Notes under the pieces: model-generated | Seen by the model: only the letters and a program-made list of their open reading frames with translations | Database searches by the model: none | What the model was told of the DNA's origin: nothing | In this document: positions 8,693 through 18,842 of the stretch, piece by piece | Layout: each line of letters opens with the position of its first letter | Numbering within the stretch: position 1 is the stretch's first letter | Assembly (NCBI RefSeq): GCF_019704555.1 | Contig: NZ_AP024745.1 | Coordinates: 9,826,001 to 9,890,000 of the forward strand | Reading direction: 5' to 3' | DNA length: 64,000 nt | DNA from: Actinoplanes sp. L3-i22 | Lineage (GTDB): Bacteria; Actinomycetota; Actinomycetes; Mycobacteriales; Micromonosporaceae | Position numbers and translations under genes: made by a program

Positions 8693-9553
8693 GTGGCTCC
8701 CAGCAAGGACCGGCAGCGCAAGCTCGCGCGCGCGAAATTCGATCGCCAGATGGCCAAACGAGCCATCCGGGAGCGCAAGCGACGCCGTGTCCTGGCGGGC
8801 GTCGGCGCCGCCCTCGCGGTGGTGCTGGTCGCGGTCGGTGGCGCGTGGATCGGCGGAGCGTTCGACTCCACCGACAACACCAAGCCCGAGGCCGCCGACA
8901 TCTGCCTGTGGTCGCCGCTGGACGCGTCCACCAACTCGGCCCTGAAAGAGGTGGGCACACCGCCCACCAAGGACCTTCCGGAGACCGGCACCGAGGCCAT
9001 GACGGTCACCACGAACGTGGGCGGCCCGATCACGGCGATGCTGGACATCGCGAGCGCGCCGTGCGCCGCGGCCAGCTTCTCGTACCTGGCCGGCAAGAAG
9101 TTCTTCGACAACACCGACTGCCACGAGATCCTCGACATCGGCGCGGTGCACTGTGGCGACCCGAGCGGCTCCAACCAGGGCGGCCCGACGTACAGCTACT
9201 ACGACGAGAACACCCCGGTCCAGCCGCAACCGTCGGCCAGCAGCGGCACCACGGCAACCACCCCGGTGCTGTACCCCAAGGGCACCGTCGCCACGTTCGG
9301 TCAGCCGGCCGGCAGCAACGGCAGCCAGTTCCTGATCTTCTTCAAGGACTACGCTCCGACCACCGCGCCCATCTACTCGATCGTGGGCCAGGTGACCGGC
9401 GGGCTGGACACGCTGGCCGCGATCGGCAAGATTCCGACGGTGGCCGACGACGCCGGGGACAAGGTCAAGCCCAAGGAGAAGATCACCATCAAGAGCCTGA
9501 CCGTCGCCGCTGACACTGTCGCGGCAGATCCCTCGGCGAGCGCGCAGTCGTGA
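8693..9553 (+). CDS. Membrane-anchored cyclophilin paralogue with altered active site
   Basis: 286 residues from GTG 8693 (GGAAGGA upstream). A cytoplasmic basic N-terminus (SKDRQRKLARAKFDRQ) leads to one membrane span (~34-55), then an extracellular cyclophilin-like domain. The fold is recognisable by HCGDPSG, GGPTYSYYDEN and GSNGSQFLIFF. The catalytic Arg found in FHR of active cyclophilins is missing: the segment reads DNTDCHEILD. It is probably a weak or non-catalytic peptidyl-prolyl isomerase or a chaperone. It is followed directly by its paralogue; tandem duplication is the likely origin. Confidence 0.85.
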   Translation: MAPSKDRQRKLARAKFDRQMAKRAIRERKRRRVLAGVGAALAVVLVAVGGAWIGGAFDSTDNTKPEAADICLWSPLDASTNSALKEVGTPPTKDLPETGTEAMTVTTNVGGPITAMLDIASAPCAAASFSYLAGKKFFDNTDCHEILDIGAVHCGDPSGSNQGGPTYSYYDENTPVQPQPSASSGTTATTPVLYPKGTVATFGQPAGSNGSQFLIFFKDYAPTTAPIYSIVGQVTGGLDTLAAIGKIPTVADDAGDKVKPKEKITIKSLTVAADTVAADPSASAQS

Positions 9554-9582
9554 GCACGGAAGAGACCAGCAGGAGGAACGAC

Positions 9583-10416
9583 GTGTCGTCGATCAAGGAC
9601 CGGCAGCGCGCGGCGGCGCGAGCCCGGCTGGAGAAGGAGATGGCCGAGCGGGCCGCGTCGGCACGCAGCCGTCGCCGCCGTCAGGCGATCATCGGGTCGG
9701 CGGTCGCCGTGGTGGTGGTCGCCACCGCAGCCGTGCTGATCGTCAACGCCCTCAAGAAGGACGACAAGAAGACGACCGCCGGCAGCAGCGCCACCGCGGC
9801 CGGCACCGTCGCCTGCACCTGGACCCCCGCCGACGCGAGCGCGGGCGGCAAGATCAAGGATGTCGGGACCCCGCCTGCCAGCGTGCCGAACACCGGCACC
9901 AGCGTGCTGACCCTGGACACCAACCTCGGCCCGATCGAGGCGACGATCGACCTCAGCAAGGCGCCGTGCACCGGGGCCAGCTACAAGTACCTGGCGTCGA
10001 AGAAGTTCCTCGACAACACCAAGTGCCACCGGCTGGTCAACGAGGCCAGCTTCAAGGTCCTGCAGTGCGGCGACCCGTTCGCCACCGGCAAGGGCTACCG
10101 CGAGACCGACGGCACCGGCGGCCCCAGCTACACCATGGCCGAGGAGAACCTGCCGACCGACACGAACAACCCGTACCCCGCGGGCTCGATCGCGATGGCG
10201 AACACCGGCCAGCCCGGCTCCACCGGCAGCCAGTTCTTCATCTGCTCGGAGGACACCCAGCTCTCCGCGAACTACACGCTCCTCGGCAAGATCACCAAGG
10301 GCCTCGACCTGGTCCAGGGCGTGGTCAAGGCCGGCGACGACGGCGCGTTCAAGGCCTCGGCCGGCGGCGGCCACCCGAAGAAGGAACTCGACATCAAAAC
10401 CATGACGGTTTCCTGA
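9583..10416 (+). CDS. ppiB: Membrane-anchored cyclophilin, peptidyl-prolyl isomerase
   Basis: 277 residues. GTG 9583 is chosen over an earlier in-frame GTG at 9550 because AGGAGG lies seven bases upstream and because the protein then starts SSIKDRQR, matching the paralogue. It has one membrane span (~35-56 of this form) and an outer cyclophilin domain with the active-site elements kept: KCHRLVNE with Arg, QCGDP, GTGGPSY, MANTGQPGSTGSQFFI. It speeds proline isomerisation of exported proteins. The context (glyoxalase II-like gene before, relA after) matches ppiB in Mycobacterium. Confidence 0.88.
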   Translation: MSSIKDRQRAAARARLEKEMAERAASARSRRRRQAIIGSAVAVVVVATAAVLIVNALKKDDKKTTAGSSATAAGTVACTWTPADASAGGKIKDVGTPPASVPNTGTSVLTLDTNLGPIEATIDLSKAPCTGASYKYLASKKFLDNTKCHRLVNEASFKVLQCGDPFATGKGYRETDGTGGPSYTMAEENLPTDTNNPYPAGSIAMANTGQPGSTGSQFFICSEDTQLSANYTLLGKITKGLDLVQGVVKAGDDGAFKASAGGGHPKKELDIKTMTVS

Positions 10417-10431
10417 CCTCAAGCTCTGCGG

Positions 10432-10468
10432 AAAGGGGCGGCCCGCTTCGGGTCGCCCTTTTTCTTTT
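10432..10468 (+). terminator. Rho-independent-like terminator after ppiB
   Basis: GGGCGGCCCG-CTTC-GGGTCGCCC stem-loop, followed by TTTTTCTTTT, 15 nt after the ppiB stop. It has a U run, which is rare in this window. Confidence 0.8.
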
Positions 10469-10634
10469 CGGTACGGACCTCGGAGCCCCCTGGCAGCCCC
10501 ACGTCGCAAGGCCGCTGCCCATCAGGTCCGCCCCGGCGACTCGCGCATTCGTGGCCACTCACCCTCGCTAGGCCGCCCCTGCCGCAGGCCCGGCCGCGCC
10601 ACCCGCTCCCGCGGGCCGGCCGATGCGTTCATGA

Positions 10635-10669
10635 ACGAGCGCCGCTCGAGAAACTCGGGCGGCGCTCGT
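10635..10669 (-). terminator. Terminator of the relA transcript
   Basis: ACGAGCGCCGC and GCGGCGCTCGT form a perfect 11-bp stem, 44 nt past the relA stop on the minus strand. Between the two terminators (10469-10634) I see no gene. Confidence 0.65.
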
Positions 10670-10712
10670 GTCGTCTTCCGGCCGGGCGAGGTTGGGCCGG
10701 TTTCGGGCCGGG

Positions 10713-13190
10713 TCAGGCGCCGGAGGTCACCCGGTAGGCGTCGAAGACGCCGTCGACCTTGCGGACCGCCGCGACCAGGTGCCCGAGATGCTTCGGATCG
10801 GCCATCTCGAACGTGAACCGGCTGACCGCCACCCGGTCCCGCGTCGTGGTCACCGTCGCGGACAGGATGTTCACCCGCTCCTCGGAGAGCACCCGGGTCA
10901 CGTCGGCCAGCAGCTTGTGCCGGTCGAGCGCCTCCACCTGGATGGCGACCAGGAACGTCGACGCGGAGGTCGGCTTCCAGCTCACCTCGACGACGCGTTC
11001 CTGCTGCTCGCGCAGGTCCTCGGCGTTGGCGCAGTCCTCCCGGTGCACGCTGACGCCACCGGAACGGGTGACGAAACCGAACACCGCGTCCCCCGGCACC
11101 GGCGTGCAGCAGCGGGCCAGCTTCACCCAGACGTCCGAGACGCCCTTCACCACCACGCCCGGATCCTGCGCGGTGCTGCGGTTGCGCGGCGGGCGGGTCG
11201 CGACGGCGGTCTCGGCGATGTCCTCGACCGCGCCCTCCTCGCCACCGAAGCCGGCGACGAGCTTGGCGACCACGGACTGGGCCGAGACGGTGCTCTCCCC
11301 CACCGCGGCGTAGAGCGAGGTGACGTCGGGCAGGTGCAGGTCGCGCGCGATGGTCGTCAGGTTCTCGCTGGTCAGCATGCGCTGCAGGGGCAGGCCCTGC
11401 TTGCGCATCGCCTTGACGATCGCGTCCTTGCCGTCCTCGATCGCCTCTTCGCGGCGCTCCTTGTTGAAGAACTGCCGGATCTTCGTCCGCGCCCGGGGGC
11501 TCTTGACGAAGCCGAGCCAGTCCTGCGTGGGGCCGGCGGTGCTGGACTTGGACGTGAAGATCTCGATCACGTCGCCGTTGGAGAGCGTCGACTCCAGCGG
11601 GACCAGCTTGCCGTTCACCCGGGCGCCGATGCACTTGTGCCCGACCTCGGTGTGCACCGCGTACGCGAAGTCGACCGGCGTGGAGCCGGTCGGCAACGGG
11701 ATCACGTCACCCTTGGGCGTGAAGACATACACCTCCTGGCTGGAGAGGTCGAAGCGCAGCGCGTCCAGGAACTCGGACGGGTCGCTCGCCTCCCGCTGCC
11801 AGTCGAGCAGCTGCCGCAGCCAGGTCATCTCGTCGATGTGGGCCGGCGGGCCGACGATCGTCGCGCCCTTCTGCTCCTTGTACTTCCAGTGCGCGGCGAT
11901 GCCGAACTCGGCCGTGCGGTGCATCGCGAACGTCCGGATCTGCATCTCGACCGGCTTGCCGGTCGGACCGATCACGGTCGTGTGCAGCGACTGGTACATG
12001 TTGAACTTCGGCATCGCGATGTAGTCCTTGAACCGGCCCGGCACCGGCTGCCAGTTCGCGTGGATGACGCCCAGCGCGGCGTAGCAGTCGCGGACCGTGT
12101 CGACCAGGATGCGGACGCCGACCAGGTCGTAGATGTCGTTGAAGTCCCGGCCCCGGACGATCATCTTCTGATAGATCGAGTAGAGGTGCTTCGGGCGGCC
12201 GGTGGTCTCGGCCTTGATCTTCGCCGACTTGAGGTCGAGGCTGACCCGGTTCGTCACCTGGCGCAGCAGCGCCTCGCGCTGCGGCTGGTGCTCCCCGATC
12301 AGGCGGTTGATCTCCTCGAACCGCTTCGGGAACAGGGTCCCGAAGGCCAGGTCCTCGAGCTCCCACTTGATCGTGTTCATACCCAGCCGGTGGGCCAGCG
12401 GGGCCAGGATCTCCAGCGTCTCCTTGGCCTTCTGCTCCTGCTTGGCGCGGGGCAGGAAGGTCAGGGTGCGCATGTTGTGCAGCCGGTCGGCCAGCTTGAT
12501 CACCAGGACGCGCGGGTCCTTGGCCATCGCGACGACCATCTTGCGGATCGTCTCGGCCTTCGCCGCGTCGCCGAGTTTCACCCGATCGAGTTTCGTCACG
12601 CCGTCGACCAGCAGCGCCACCTCGGCGCCGAAGTCGTTGCGCATCTGCTCGAGGCCGTAGTCGGTGTCCTCGATCGTGTCGTGCAGCAGGGCGGCCACCA
12701 GCGTGGTGGTGTCCATGCCCAGGTTGGCCAGGATCGTCGCGACCGCGAGCGGGTGCGTGATGTAGGGGTCGCCGGACTTCCGGTACTGCCCGGAGTGCCA
12801 GCGGGCGGCGACGTCGAACGCCTTCTGCAGCTGGCGCACGTCACCCTTGGGGTGGCTGGCCCGGTGCGTGGCGATCAGCGGCTCGAGCACCTCGCTGACC
12901 TGCGTGCTCTGCCAGGGGGCGTTGAACCGGGCCAGCCGGGCCCGCACTCGCCGCCCGGTGGGCGCGCTGGCGAAGCCGAAGCCGGTGGTCTCACCGGTCG
13001 CGGATGGTGGGGCGGGCTCGAGCTCAGCGGAAACCGCGGGCGCCGCCCCGTTTCCGTTGGCAGAGGTCTTCTCGTCCGGTCGGGGCTGGTCAGCGGGCGT
13101 GACCTCGCCCGCGCCGGTCCGCGAATTCTGGGTCGGTTGCACCGTGCCCTCCGCCGGAGGAACGACGTCGCTGGACACCGGCCTCCTCAT
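10713..13190 (-). CDS. relA: Bifunctional (p)ppGpp synthetase/hydrolase
   Basis: About 825 residues. It makes pppGpp from ATP and GTP/GDP during starvation and can hydrolyse it. An intact HD hydrolase domain ([10 protein letters not shown]) is followed by a synthetase domain with GRFKDYIA, the RxKD motif of bifunctional Rel/SpoT enzymes (mono-functional RelA has ExDD), then [11 protein letters not shown] and VEMQIRT. TGS, a CCTPVPGD conserved-cysteine region and a C-terminal ACT domain follow. The start is uncertain: ATG 13190 is used here, GTG 13178 has GAGG six bases upstream, and GTG 13235 is the furthest. The N-terminal ~70 residues are low-complexity. Upstream of apt as in most actinobacteria. 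Confidence 0.96.
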   Translation of the reverse strand: MRRPVSSDVVPPAEGTVQPTQNSRTGAGEVTPADQPRPDEKTSANGNGAAPAVSAELEPAPPSATGETTGFGFASAPTGRRVRARLARFNAPWQSTQVSEVLEPLIATHRASHPKGDVRQLQKAFDVAARWHSGQYRKSGDPYITHPLAVATILANLGMDTTTLVAALLHDTIEDTDYGLEQMRNDFGAEVALLVDGVTKLDRVKLGDAAKAETIRKMVVAMAKDPRVLVIKLADRLHNMRTLTFLPRAKQEQKAKETLEILAPLAHRLGMNTIKWELEDLAFGTLFPKRFEEINRLIGEHQPQREALLRQVTNRVSLDLKSAKIKAETTGRPKHLYSIYQKMIVRGRDFNDIYDLVGVRILVDTVRDCYAALGVIHANWQPVPGRFKDYIAMPKFNMYQSLHTTVIGPTGKPVEMQIRTFAMHRTAEFGIAAHWKYKEQKGATIVGPPAHIDEMTWLRQLLDWQREASDPSEFLDALRFDLSSQEVYVFTPKGDVIPLPTGSTPVDFAYAVHTEVGHKCIGARVNGKLVPLESTLSNGDVIEIFTSKSSTAGPTQDWLGFVKSPRARTKIRQFFNKERREEAIEDGKDAIVKAMRKQGLPLQRMLTSENLTTIARDLHLPDVTSLYAAVGESTVSAQSVVAKLVAGFGGEEGAVEDIAETAVATRPPRNRSTAQDPGVVVKGVSDVWVKLARCCTPVPGDAVFGFVTRSGGVSVHREDCANAEDLREQQERVVEVSWKPTSASTFLVAIQVEALDRHKLLADVTRVLSEERVNILSATVTTTRDRVAVSRFTFEMADPKHLGHLVAAVRKVDGVFDAYRVTSGA

Positions 13191-13354
13191 CACCTGCGCC
13201 AAGTTGTCGCGATCAGCACCGGGAACTCCCGGCACCGGTCACTTCCAGGGGTGGCCCTCTGGAACGACCATCCTACCCGCACCACGATGGCGATTGGCTC
13301 GGCCGAACCAGCGGAATCAGCCGGCCCGGCCGGGCGAAGAGCAGCGAAGCCGGA

Positions 13355-13918
13355 TCAAACGGTCAACAGCGCGTGCACCGTACGTGGTCCCAGCTTCGCC
13401 CGTCCGTCCAGGAAACCCAGCTCCAGCAGCACCGAGAAGCCGGACAGCGTGCCCCCGGCCCGCTCCACCAGGTCCATCGCCGCGGCCGCCGTGCCACCGG
13501 TGGCGAGCACGTCGTCGACCACCAGGACGCGCTGTCCCGCGATGAACGCGTCCTCGTGCACCTCGAGGGTGGCCTCGCCGTATTCCAGCGCGTACGAGGC
13601 GGACAGGGCCTTGCGCGGCAGCTTGCCGGCCTTGCGGATGGGCACCACGCCGGTGCCGGTCGCGTACGCGATCGCCGCCGCCACCACGAACCCGCGCGCC
13701 TCGACACCCGCCACCACGTCGAACGAGCCGGCCCCGTGGTGCGCCACGATCCCGTCGATCACCTGCCGGAACACCGCGCCGTCGGCGAACAGCGGCATCA
13801 GGTCCTTGAAGACCACGCCGGCCTTCGGGAAGTCCGGCACGTCGACGCTGGCGCCGGCCACCAGGGCGGCCAGTTCCGGGCCGCTGTCGCCGGTCACGGG
13901 GGCATTCTCGCTAGTCAC
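13355..13918 (-). CDS. apt: Adenine phosphoribosyltransferase
   Basis: 187 residues. It converts adenine and PRPP to AMP in purine salvage. The PRPP-binding motif is VLVVDDVLATGGT (residues ~128-140), and VEARGFV and IRKAGKLPR are further Apt landmarks. It is co-directional with relA downstream (165 nt) and with secF upstream. A hairpin at 13932-13965 suggests it has its own promoter in the short gap after secF. Confidence 0.96.
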   Translation of the reverse strand: MTSENAPVTGDSGPELAALVAGASVDVPDFPKAGVVFKDLMPLFADGAVFRQVIDGIVAHHGAGSFDVVAGVEARGFVVAAAIAYATGTGVVPIRKAGKLPRKALSASYALEYGEATLEVHEDAFIAGQRVLVVDDVLATGGTAAAAMDLVERAGGTLSGFSVLLELGFLDGRAKLGPRTVHALLTV

Positions 13919-13931
13919 GGCGGACAGCCTA

Positions 13932-13965
13932 AAGGCCCGCCACCGCTGGTGCGGTGACGGGCCTT
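13932..13965 (-). terminator. Terminator of the yajC-secD-secF transcript
   Basis: Reading the minus strand, AAGGCCCGTCACCGC pairs with GCGGTGGCGGGCCTT around a 4-nt loop with one mismatch. It lies 20 nt after the secF stop and 14 nt before the apt start. Confidence 0.7.
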
Positions 13966-13984
13966 CGGAGAGTGCTCTTTACCG

Positions 13985-15133
13985 CTACCGCTTGGTGCCG
14001 GGGCGGTTGCCGTTACGCCGGGCCTGCGGGCGGGCGCCCGGGCGCGGGGTGGTGCTGCCGGCCATCGCCGGGACGTCCGAGTCGGCGGCGTTCACCGGGC
14101 GGACCCGGTCACCCTTGGCGACGTCGTCCGACCGGTTGGTCCGCCGGGCCAGCACCCGGGCGTTGTGCGCCTTGATCTTCGGCTCCCGGTCCTTCAGCGC
14201 GCTGAGCACCGGCGCCGCGAACAGGATCGAGGAGAGCACGCCGAAGCCCATGCCGACGAAGAGCACCAGGCCGAGGTCCTTCAGGGTGCCCGCGCCGAGC
14301 AGGCCGGCGCCGATGAAGAGCAGGCCGCCGACCGGCAGCAGCGCCACCAGACCGGTGTTCAGCGAGCGCATCAGGGTCTGGTTGACCGCCAGGTTGGTGG
14401 CCTCGGAGTAGGTCCGGGTGCTGCCCGCGGTAATACCGCGGGTGTTCTCCTGGACCTTGTCGAAGACCACGACCACGTCGTACAGCGAGTAGCCGAGAAT
14501 CGTCAGGAAGCCGATCACCGTGGACGGCGTCACCTCGAAGCCGACCAGGGAGTACACCCCGGCCGTCATCACCAGGTCGAACAGCAGCGAGGCGAGCGCC
14601 GCCACGGCCATCCGCACCTCGAACCGGATGATCAGGTACGCCACCACCAGCACCAGGAAGATGATCAGACCGATCACCGCCTGCTTGGTGACCTGACCGC
14701 CCCAGGCCGCCGAGACCTGGTTGTCACTGATCTTGGTGGCGTCCAGCCCGAGGTCCTTGACCAGGCTGGCCTTGGCGCCCTCCGCCTCGCTGGTGGTGAG
14801 CGCCGAGGCGCGCACCGTGTAGCTGGCGTCCTTGCCCTCGCCGACCTGCTGGGTGGTGCTGATCGAGGCGTCCGGGTTGGCCTGCTGAACGGCCTTCTCG
14901 ACGGCGTTGGAGACCTCGTCCTGGGTCAGCGTCTTGCCACCGGCCGCGGCCGGCACGCTGAACGAGGTGCCCCCGGAGAACTCGATGCCGAGCTCGAACT
15001 GCTTGATCACGAAGCTGCCGATCGAGATCAGCACCAGCGCGGCCGCGATCGTGAACCACATCTTCCGGCGGCCCACGATGTCGATGTTGGCTTCACCCGC
15101 GTAGAGGCGGGACGCGAGACCTTGACGGGCCAT
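13985..15133 (-). CDS. secF: Protein translocase subunit SecF
   Basis: 382 residues with six membrane spans. One follows the N-terminal GRRKMWF and the rest are after the large periplasmic-side domain. The SecF signature is GIEFSGGTSF, with the later QTLMRSLNTGLVALLP block. With SecD it uses the proton gradient to assist late steps of SecYEG export and membrane protein release. ATG follows the secD stop by one base (TGAAATG), so translation is coupled. A basic, disordered C-terminus of ~70 residues follows the last span. Confidence 0.96.
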   Translation of the reverse strand: MARQGLASRLYAGEANIDIVGRRKMWFTIAAALVLISIGSFVIKQFELGIEFSGGTSFSVPAAAGGKTLTQDEVSNAVEKAVQQANPDASISTTQQVGEGKDASYTVRASALTTSEAEGAKASLVKDLGLDATKISDNQVSAAWGGQVTKQAVIGLIIFLVLVVAYLIIRFEVRMAVAALASLLFDLVMTAGVYSLVGFEVTPSTVIGFLTILGYSLYDVVVVFDKVQENTRGITAGSTRTYSEATNLAVNQTLMRSLNTGLVALLPVGGLLFIGAGLLGAGTLKDLGLVLFVGMGFGVLSSILFAAPVLSALKDREPKIKAHNARVLARRTNRSDDVAKGDRVRPVNAADSDVPAMAGSTTPRPGARPQARRNGNRPGTKR

Positions 15134-15134
15134 T

Positions 15135-17072
15135 TCAGGCCTCCTTCACACGCGAGGAGACGGGCTCCTCGGTCGAATTGCGGCGCAGGACCCGGCCGAG
15201 GCCACTGACCCGCGGCGACAGGAACGCCTTGGTGTTGGCGAACATGGTCATGATCGGGTGCCGGAAGAGGAACACCACGAGCAGGTCGAGGACGGTGGAG
15301 AGCCCCATCGCGAACGCGAAGCCCTGCACCGCGCCGATCGAGACGATGTACAGCACGACCGCACACATGATGGTGATCGTGTTGGCCGAGATGATCGTCC
15401 GCCGGGCCCGGTGCCAGGCACGTGGCACCGCGCTGCGGGCTGTCCGGCCCTCGTGGATCTCGTCCTTGAGCCGTTCGAAGTAGATGACGAACGAGTCCGC
15501 CGCGATACCCAGCGACACGATGAACCCGGCGATACCCGCCAGGGTCAGCGTGTACCCCATGGTACGGCCGAGGAAGACCAGCGCGCCGAAGGTGAGCAGG
15601 GCGGAGAGCCCCAGACTCAGGATGATGACCGAGCCGAGCAGCCGGTAGTAGAAGAACGCGTAGAGCGCCACCAGGGCCAGGCCGATCGCGGCGGCGAGCA
15701 GGCCCGCCTCGAGCTGCTGCAGGCCGAGCGTCGCGGAGACGGTCTGCATCGGGCCGGCCGAGAAGGTCACCGGGATCGCGCCGAACTTCAGCTGGTCGGC
15801 CAGCTGCTTCGCGGTGGTCACGGTGAAGCTGCCGGTGATCTGCGAGGAGCCGGTCAGCACGGCCTGGATCTGCGGCGCCGACAGGATCTCCTTGTCCAGC
15901 ACGACCGCGACCGCACAGTGGTCGGCCGAGCCGTAGAGCGCCTGGACGGCGGTGAAGCAGGGGTCACTGGAGGTCGCGTTGAACGCCACCCGGGTCAGGT
16001 CGGCCCACTTCTTCTGGCCCTCGCTCTTGAAGTCGAGCGAGACGACCCACTGGCCGTTCTGCTGGTCGAGCTGCGGGCTGGCGCTGGAGATGTCGTCACC
16101 GACCACCTTCGCCTGGTCCATCAGCACCTTGGCCTGGCCGCTGTAGCACGCGACGACCTGGTCCTCGGCCTTGTCGATCGAGCCGTTCGGCCGCTTGTCG
16201 AGCTGGTCGCAGCTGATCGTCGGCACGTACATCTGCATGTTCGTGCTCAGCACGGCCACCTCGGCCGGGGTGAGCGCGTTGAACGGCTTGTAGACCAGGC
16301 CGGCCTTCGGGTCGGTGGTCAGGTCGACCGGGGCGGTCAGCTTGTCGGCCTGGGCCCACAGCTTCGCGCCGATCTTCTTCTCCACCGCGGCACGCTGCTC
16401 CTGCACGCTCGCCGAGACCGGAGCCGGAGCCGCGGTCGGGGTGGCGGCCGGGGCCGCGGCCGACGGGGCCACGCTCGGGGCGACCGACGGGGTGGCGCTC
16501 GGCACCGCCTCGCCACCGCCCTGGCCACCGGTCGACGGGCTGGCGACCACCGACGGGGCGCTCGCGCCGGTCGACGGGGCGACCGAGCCGGACGGGTTGG
16601 CCGACGGGGCAGCGCCGCTCGCGGACGCGCTGGGCGCCGGCGAGGCCGGGTTCAGCGCGCTGGCGGAGATGTCCATGGTCGTGCCGATCAGCAGCCGGAA
16701 GCGCATGTTCGCGGCGTTGCCGAGGTCCTTGAGCTGGTCGTCGGCCTTACCGGCGAGCGAGACCACGATCGTGTTGTTGCCCTGGACGACCACCTCGGCC
16801 TCGGAGACGCCGAGGGCGTTCACGCGGTTCGCGATGATCTGGCGGGCCTGGTCCATGGCCTCCTTGGTCGGCGCGCCGCCGGCCTGGGTGGCGATGTAGG
16901 TCGCCTGCGTGCCGCCGACCAGGTCGAGACCCAGCTTCGGCTTCAGGCGGTTGGTGAAGCTGCCACTGGCTCCACCCGCGAAGAAGACCAGCAGATACAG
17001 GACGACGAAGATCAGGCCGAGCACGCCGAGTTGGCGTCCAGGATGCATCTGTCCCTGTGGTGGTCGTGCCAC
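15135..17072 (-). CDS. secD: Protein translocase subunit SecD, with Ala/Pro/Ser-rich insertion
   Basis: 645 residues from GTG 17072. It has an N-terminal span (~14-33), the signature LGLDLVGGTQATY, the external P1 domain, and the SecD/F fold VTFSAGPMQTVSATLG leading into five C-terminal spans with IAADSFVIYFERLKDE. Residues ~141-223 are a low-complexity Ala/Pro/Ser insertion in the external domain, after TTMDISASAL. It is the partner of SecF, and yajC precedes it in the same direction. Confidence 0.95.
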   Translation of the reverse strand: MARPPQGQMHPGRQLGVLGLIFVVLYLLVFFAGGASGSFTNRLKPKLGLDLVGGTQATYIATQAGGAPTKEAMDQARQIIANRVNALGVSEAEVVVQGNNTIVVSLAGKADDQLKDLGNAANMRFRLLIGTTMDISASALNPASPAPSASASGAAPSANPSGSVAPSTGASAPSVVASPSTGGQGGGEAVPSATPSVAPSVAPSAAAPAATPTAAPAPVSASVQEQRAAVEKKIGAKLWAQADKLTAPVDLTTDPKAGLVYKPFNALTPAEVAVLSTNMQMYVPTISCDQLDKRPNGSIDKAEDQVVACYSGQAKVLMDQAKVVGDDISSASPQLDQQNGQWVVSLDFKSEGQKKWADLTRVAFNATSSDPCFTAVQALYGSADHCAVAVVLDKEILSAPQIQAVLTGSSQITGSFTVTTAKQLADQLKFGAIPVTFSAGPMQTVSATLGLQQLEAGLLAAAIGLALVALYAFFYYRLLGSVIILSLGLSALLTFGALVFLGRTMGYTLTLAGIAGFIVSLGIAADSFVIYFERLKDEIHEGRTARSAVPRAWHRARRTIISANTITIMCAVVLYIVSIGAVQGFAFAMGLSTVLDLLVVFLFRHPIMTMFANTKAFLSPRVSGLGRVLRRNSTEEPVSSRVKEA

Positions 17073-17213
17073 GGCGTTAGGTCTCCCTGTTTTCGGCCGC
17101 GCGACCCGCGCGGCACTCTCGATCGGTGGCCGGCCGTCGGACGGTCGGGCGGCGGCCGGGACGGACCGGACCCGCCGGCAGGGACGCCGCGGGCCGGTCC
17201 AGGATGGATCTTG

Positions 17214-17636
17214 TCAGTCCTTCTTGCGAACGTCGACGACCGGGTTCGGCGGCTCCTCGGTGAGGGTGTCCGTGCTGGTCACGGTCTCGTCCTCGGCTGC
17301 CTCGAGATCGTCGGCGTCCTCGGCGGACCCGGCGACCGGCTCGTCGGCACGGGTGACCACCTTGGCGATCGCCGGACGGGCGAAGCGCACCTGAACGTCC
17401 GGCGCGATCTCCAGCAGCACCACGTCGTCCTCGACGCTCACCACGGTGCCGTGCAGGCCGCCGATGGTGACGATCGTGTCGCCGGCGCCGAGCTTGTTCT
17501 GCAGTTCCATCGCCTCACGGCGCCGCTTCTGCTGCGGCCGCATCACCAGGAAATAAAACACACCGAGGATGAGGATGAAGGGCAGGAACAGGCTCAGTGA
17601 ACCACCACCGCCTGCGGACTGGGCCACGCTGTACAC
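17214..17636 (-). CDS. yajC: Preprotein translocase subunit YajC
   Basis: 140 residues. One N-terminal membrane span (LFLPFILILGVFYFLV) is followed by the family motif MRPQQKRRRE and a small beta domain (GDTIVTIGGLHGTVVSVEDD). A long acidic tail (~50 residues) is added. It is an accessory of the SecDF complex, first gene of the yajC-secD-secF operon, with 141 nt before secD. Confidence 0.93.
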   Translation of the reverse strand: MYSVAQSAGGGGSLSLFLPFILILGVFYFLVMRPQQKRRREAMELQNKLGAGDTIVTIGGLHGTVVSVEDDVVLLEIAPDVQVRFARPAIAKVVTRADEPVAGSAEDADDLEAAEDETVTSTDTLTEEPPNPVVDVRKKD

Positions 17637-17783
17637 GAGAAGAAAGCCTTCCGTAGGCCACCGGACCCTCTGTCGAGGCGTGCCGGGGCGTCAAAACATC
17701 CGGGTTGAAGCGGGGGCGAGTCTAATCGGTCAACCTGGAGACTACGAATGCGGCACACGTCACGTTCACATCACGAGGGATAT

Positions 17784-18842
17784 TTATGTATCTCGTGCGA
17801 ACAGGTCCCCCTGAAACACCCCGGACCTGCCGTCCTGGGGTGGAGTGCGGCCGAGATGCGCCCAGCCCGCCTCGGTGGCGACCCGGCCCCGCGGGGTACG
17901 CGCGAGCAGCCCGGCCCGCACCAGGAACGGCTCACACACCTCTTCCACGGTGTCGGACTGCTCACCGACGGCAACTGCAAGAGTGGACAAACCGACCGGC
18001 CCACCCTTGAACGAGTCGATCAGCGCCCGCAGCACGGCCCGGTCCAGCCGGTCCAGGCCGAGCGCGTCGACGTCGTAGACCTGCAGCGCCGCCCGGGCGA
18101 TCGCCAGGGTGACCACGCCGTCCCCGCGCACCTCGGCGTAGTCCCGCACCCGGCGCAGCAGCCGGTTGGCGATCCGCGGCGTGCCCCGGGACCGGCCGGC
18201 GATCTCGGAGGCGCCCTCCGGCGTGATCGGCACCCCGAGGATCCGCGCCGAGCGGTGCAGCAGCGCGTCCAGGTCGGCGGGTGAGTAGAAGTCCAGGTGC
18301 GCGACGAAGCCGAACCGGTCGCGCATCGGCCCGCTCAGCAGGCCGGCCCGGGTGGTCGCGCCGACCAGCGTGAACGGCTCCACGTCCAGCGGGATCGCGG
18401 TGGCGCCGGGCCCCTTGCCGACCACCACGTCGACCCGGAAGTCCTCCATCGCGCTGTAGAGCAGCTCCTCGGCCGGCTTGGCGATCCGGTGGATCTCGTC
18501 GATGAAGAGCACGTCGCCCTCGGAGAGGCCGGTCAGGATCGCGGCCAGGTCGCCGGAGCGCTCGATCACCGGGCCGCTGGTGGTCCGGATCGCGGTGCCC
18601 AGCTCGGCGGCGACGATGTTGGCCAGGGTGGTCTTGCCCAGCCCCGGCGGGCCGGAGAGCAGGATGTGGTCCGGCGGCGTGCCCCGGCCCATCGACGCCT
18701 TGAGCAGCAGTTCCAGCTGGTCGCGGACCCGGTGCTGGGCGATGAAGTCGGCCAGCCGGCGCGGCCGGACGCTCGCCTCGGCGTCCAGCTCGGTGTCCTC
18801 GACCAGCGGCGAGACCAGGTCGTCGCCCTCGAACGAGCTCAT
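17784..18842 (-). CDS. ruvB: Holliday junction branch-migration helicase RuvB
   Basis: 352 residues. AAA+ motor that drives branch migration with RuvA. Walker A is GPPGLGKTT (~64-72) and Walker B is LFIDEIHR. The arginine-finger region is GPMRDRFG, and a C-terminal winged helix follows (LARTPRGR). It overlaps the ruvA stop by 4 nt (ATGA). Confidence 0.97.
   Translation of the reverse strand: MSSFEGDDLVSPLVEDTELDAEASVRPRRLADFIAQHRVRDQLELLLKASMGRGTPPDHILLSGPPGLGKTTLANIVAAELGTAIRTTSGPVIERSGDLAAILTGLSEGDVLFIDEIHRIAKPAEELLYSAMEDFRVDVVVGKGPGATAIPLDVEPFTLVGATTRAGLLSGPMRDRFGFVAHLDFYSPADLDALLHRSARILGVPITPEGASEIAGRSRGTPRIANRLLRRVRDYAEVRGDGVVTLAIARAALQVYDVDALGLDRLDRAVLRALIDSFKGGPVGLSTLAVAVGEQSDTVEEVCEPFLVRAGLLARTPRGRVATEAGWAHLGRTPPQDGRSGVFQGDLFARDT

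Noticed and set aside
10668..14411. A 1247-codon open frame on the plus strand opposite relA, apt and secF
   Set aside because: Long antisense frames are a by-product of high GC. The translation is low-complexity (Arg, Gly, Asp, Val, Leu), has no domain, and the minus-strand genes are certain.
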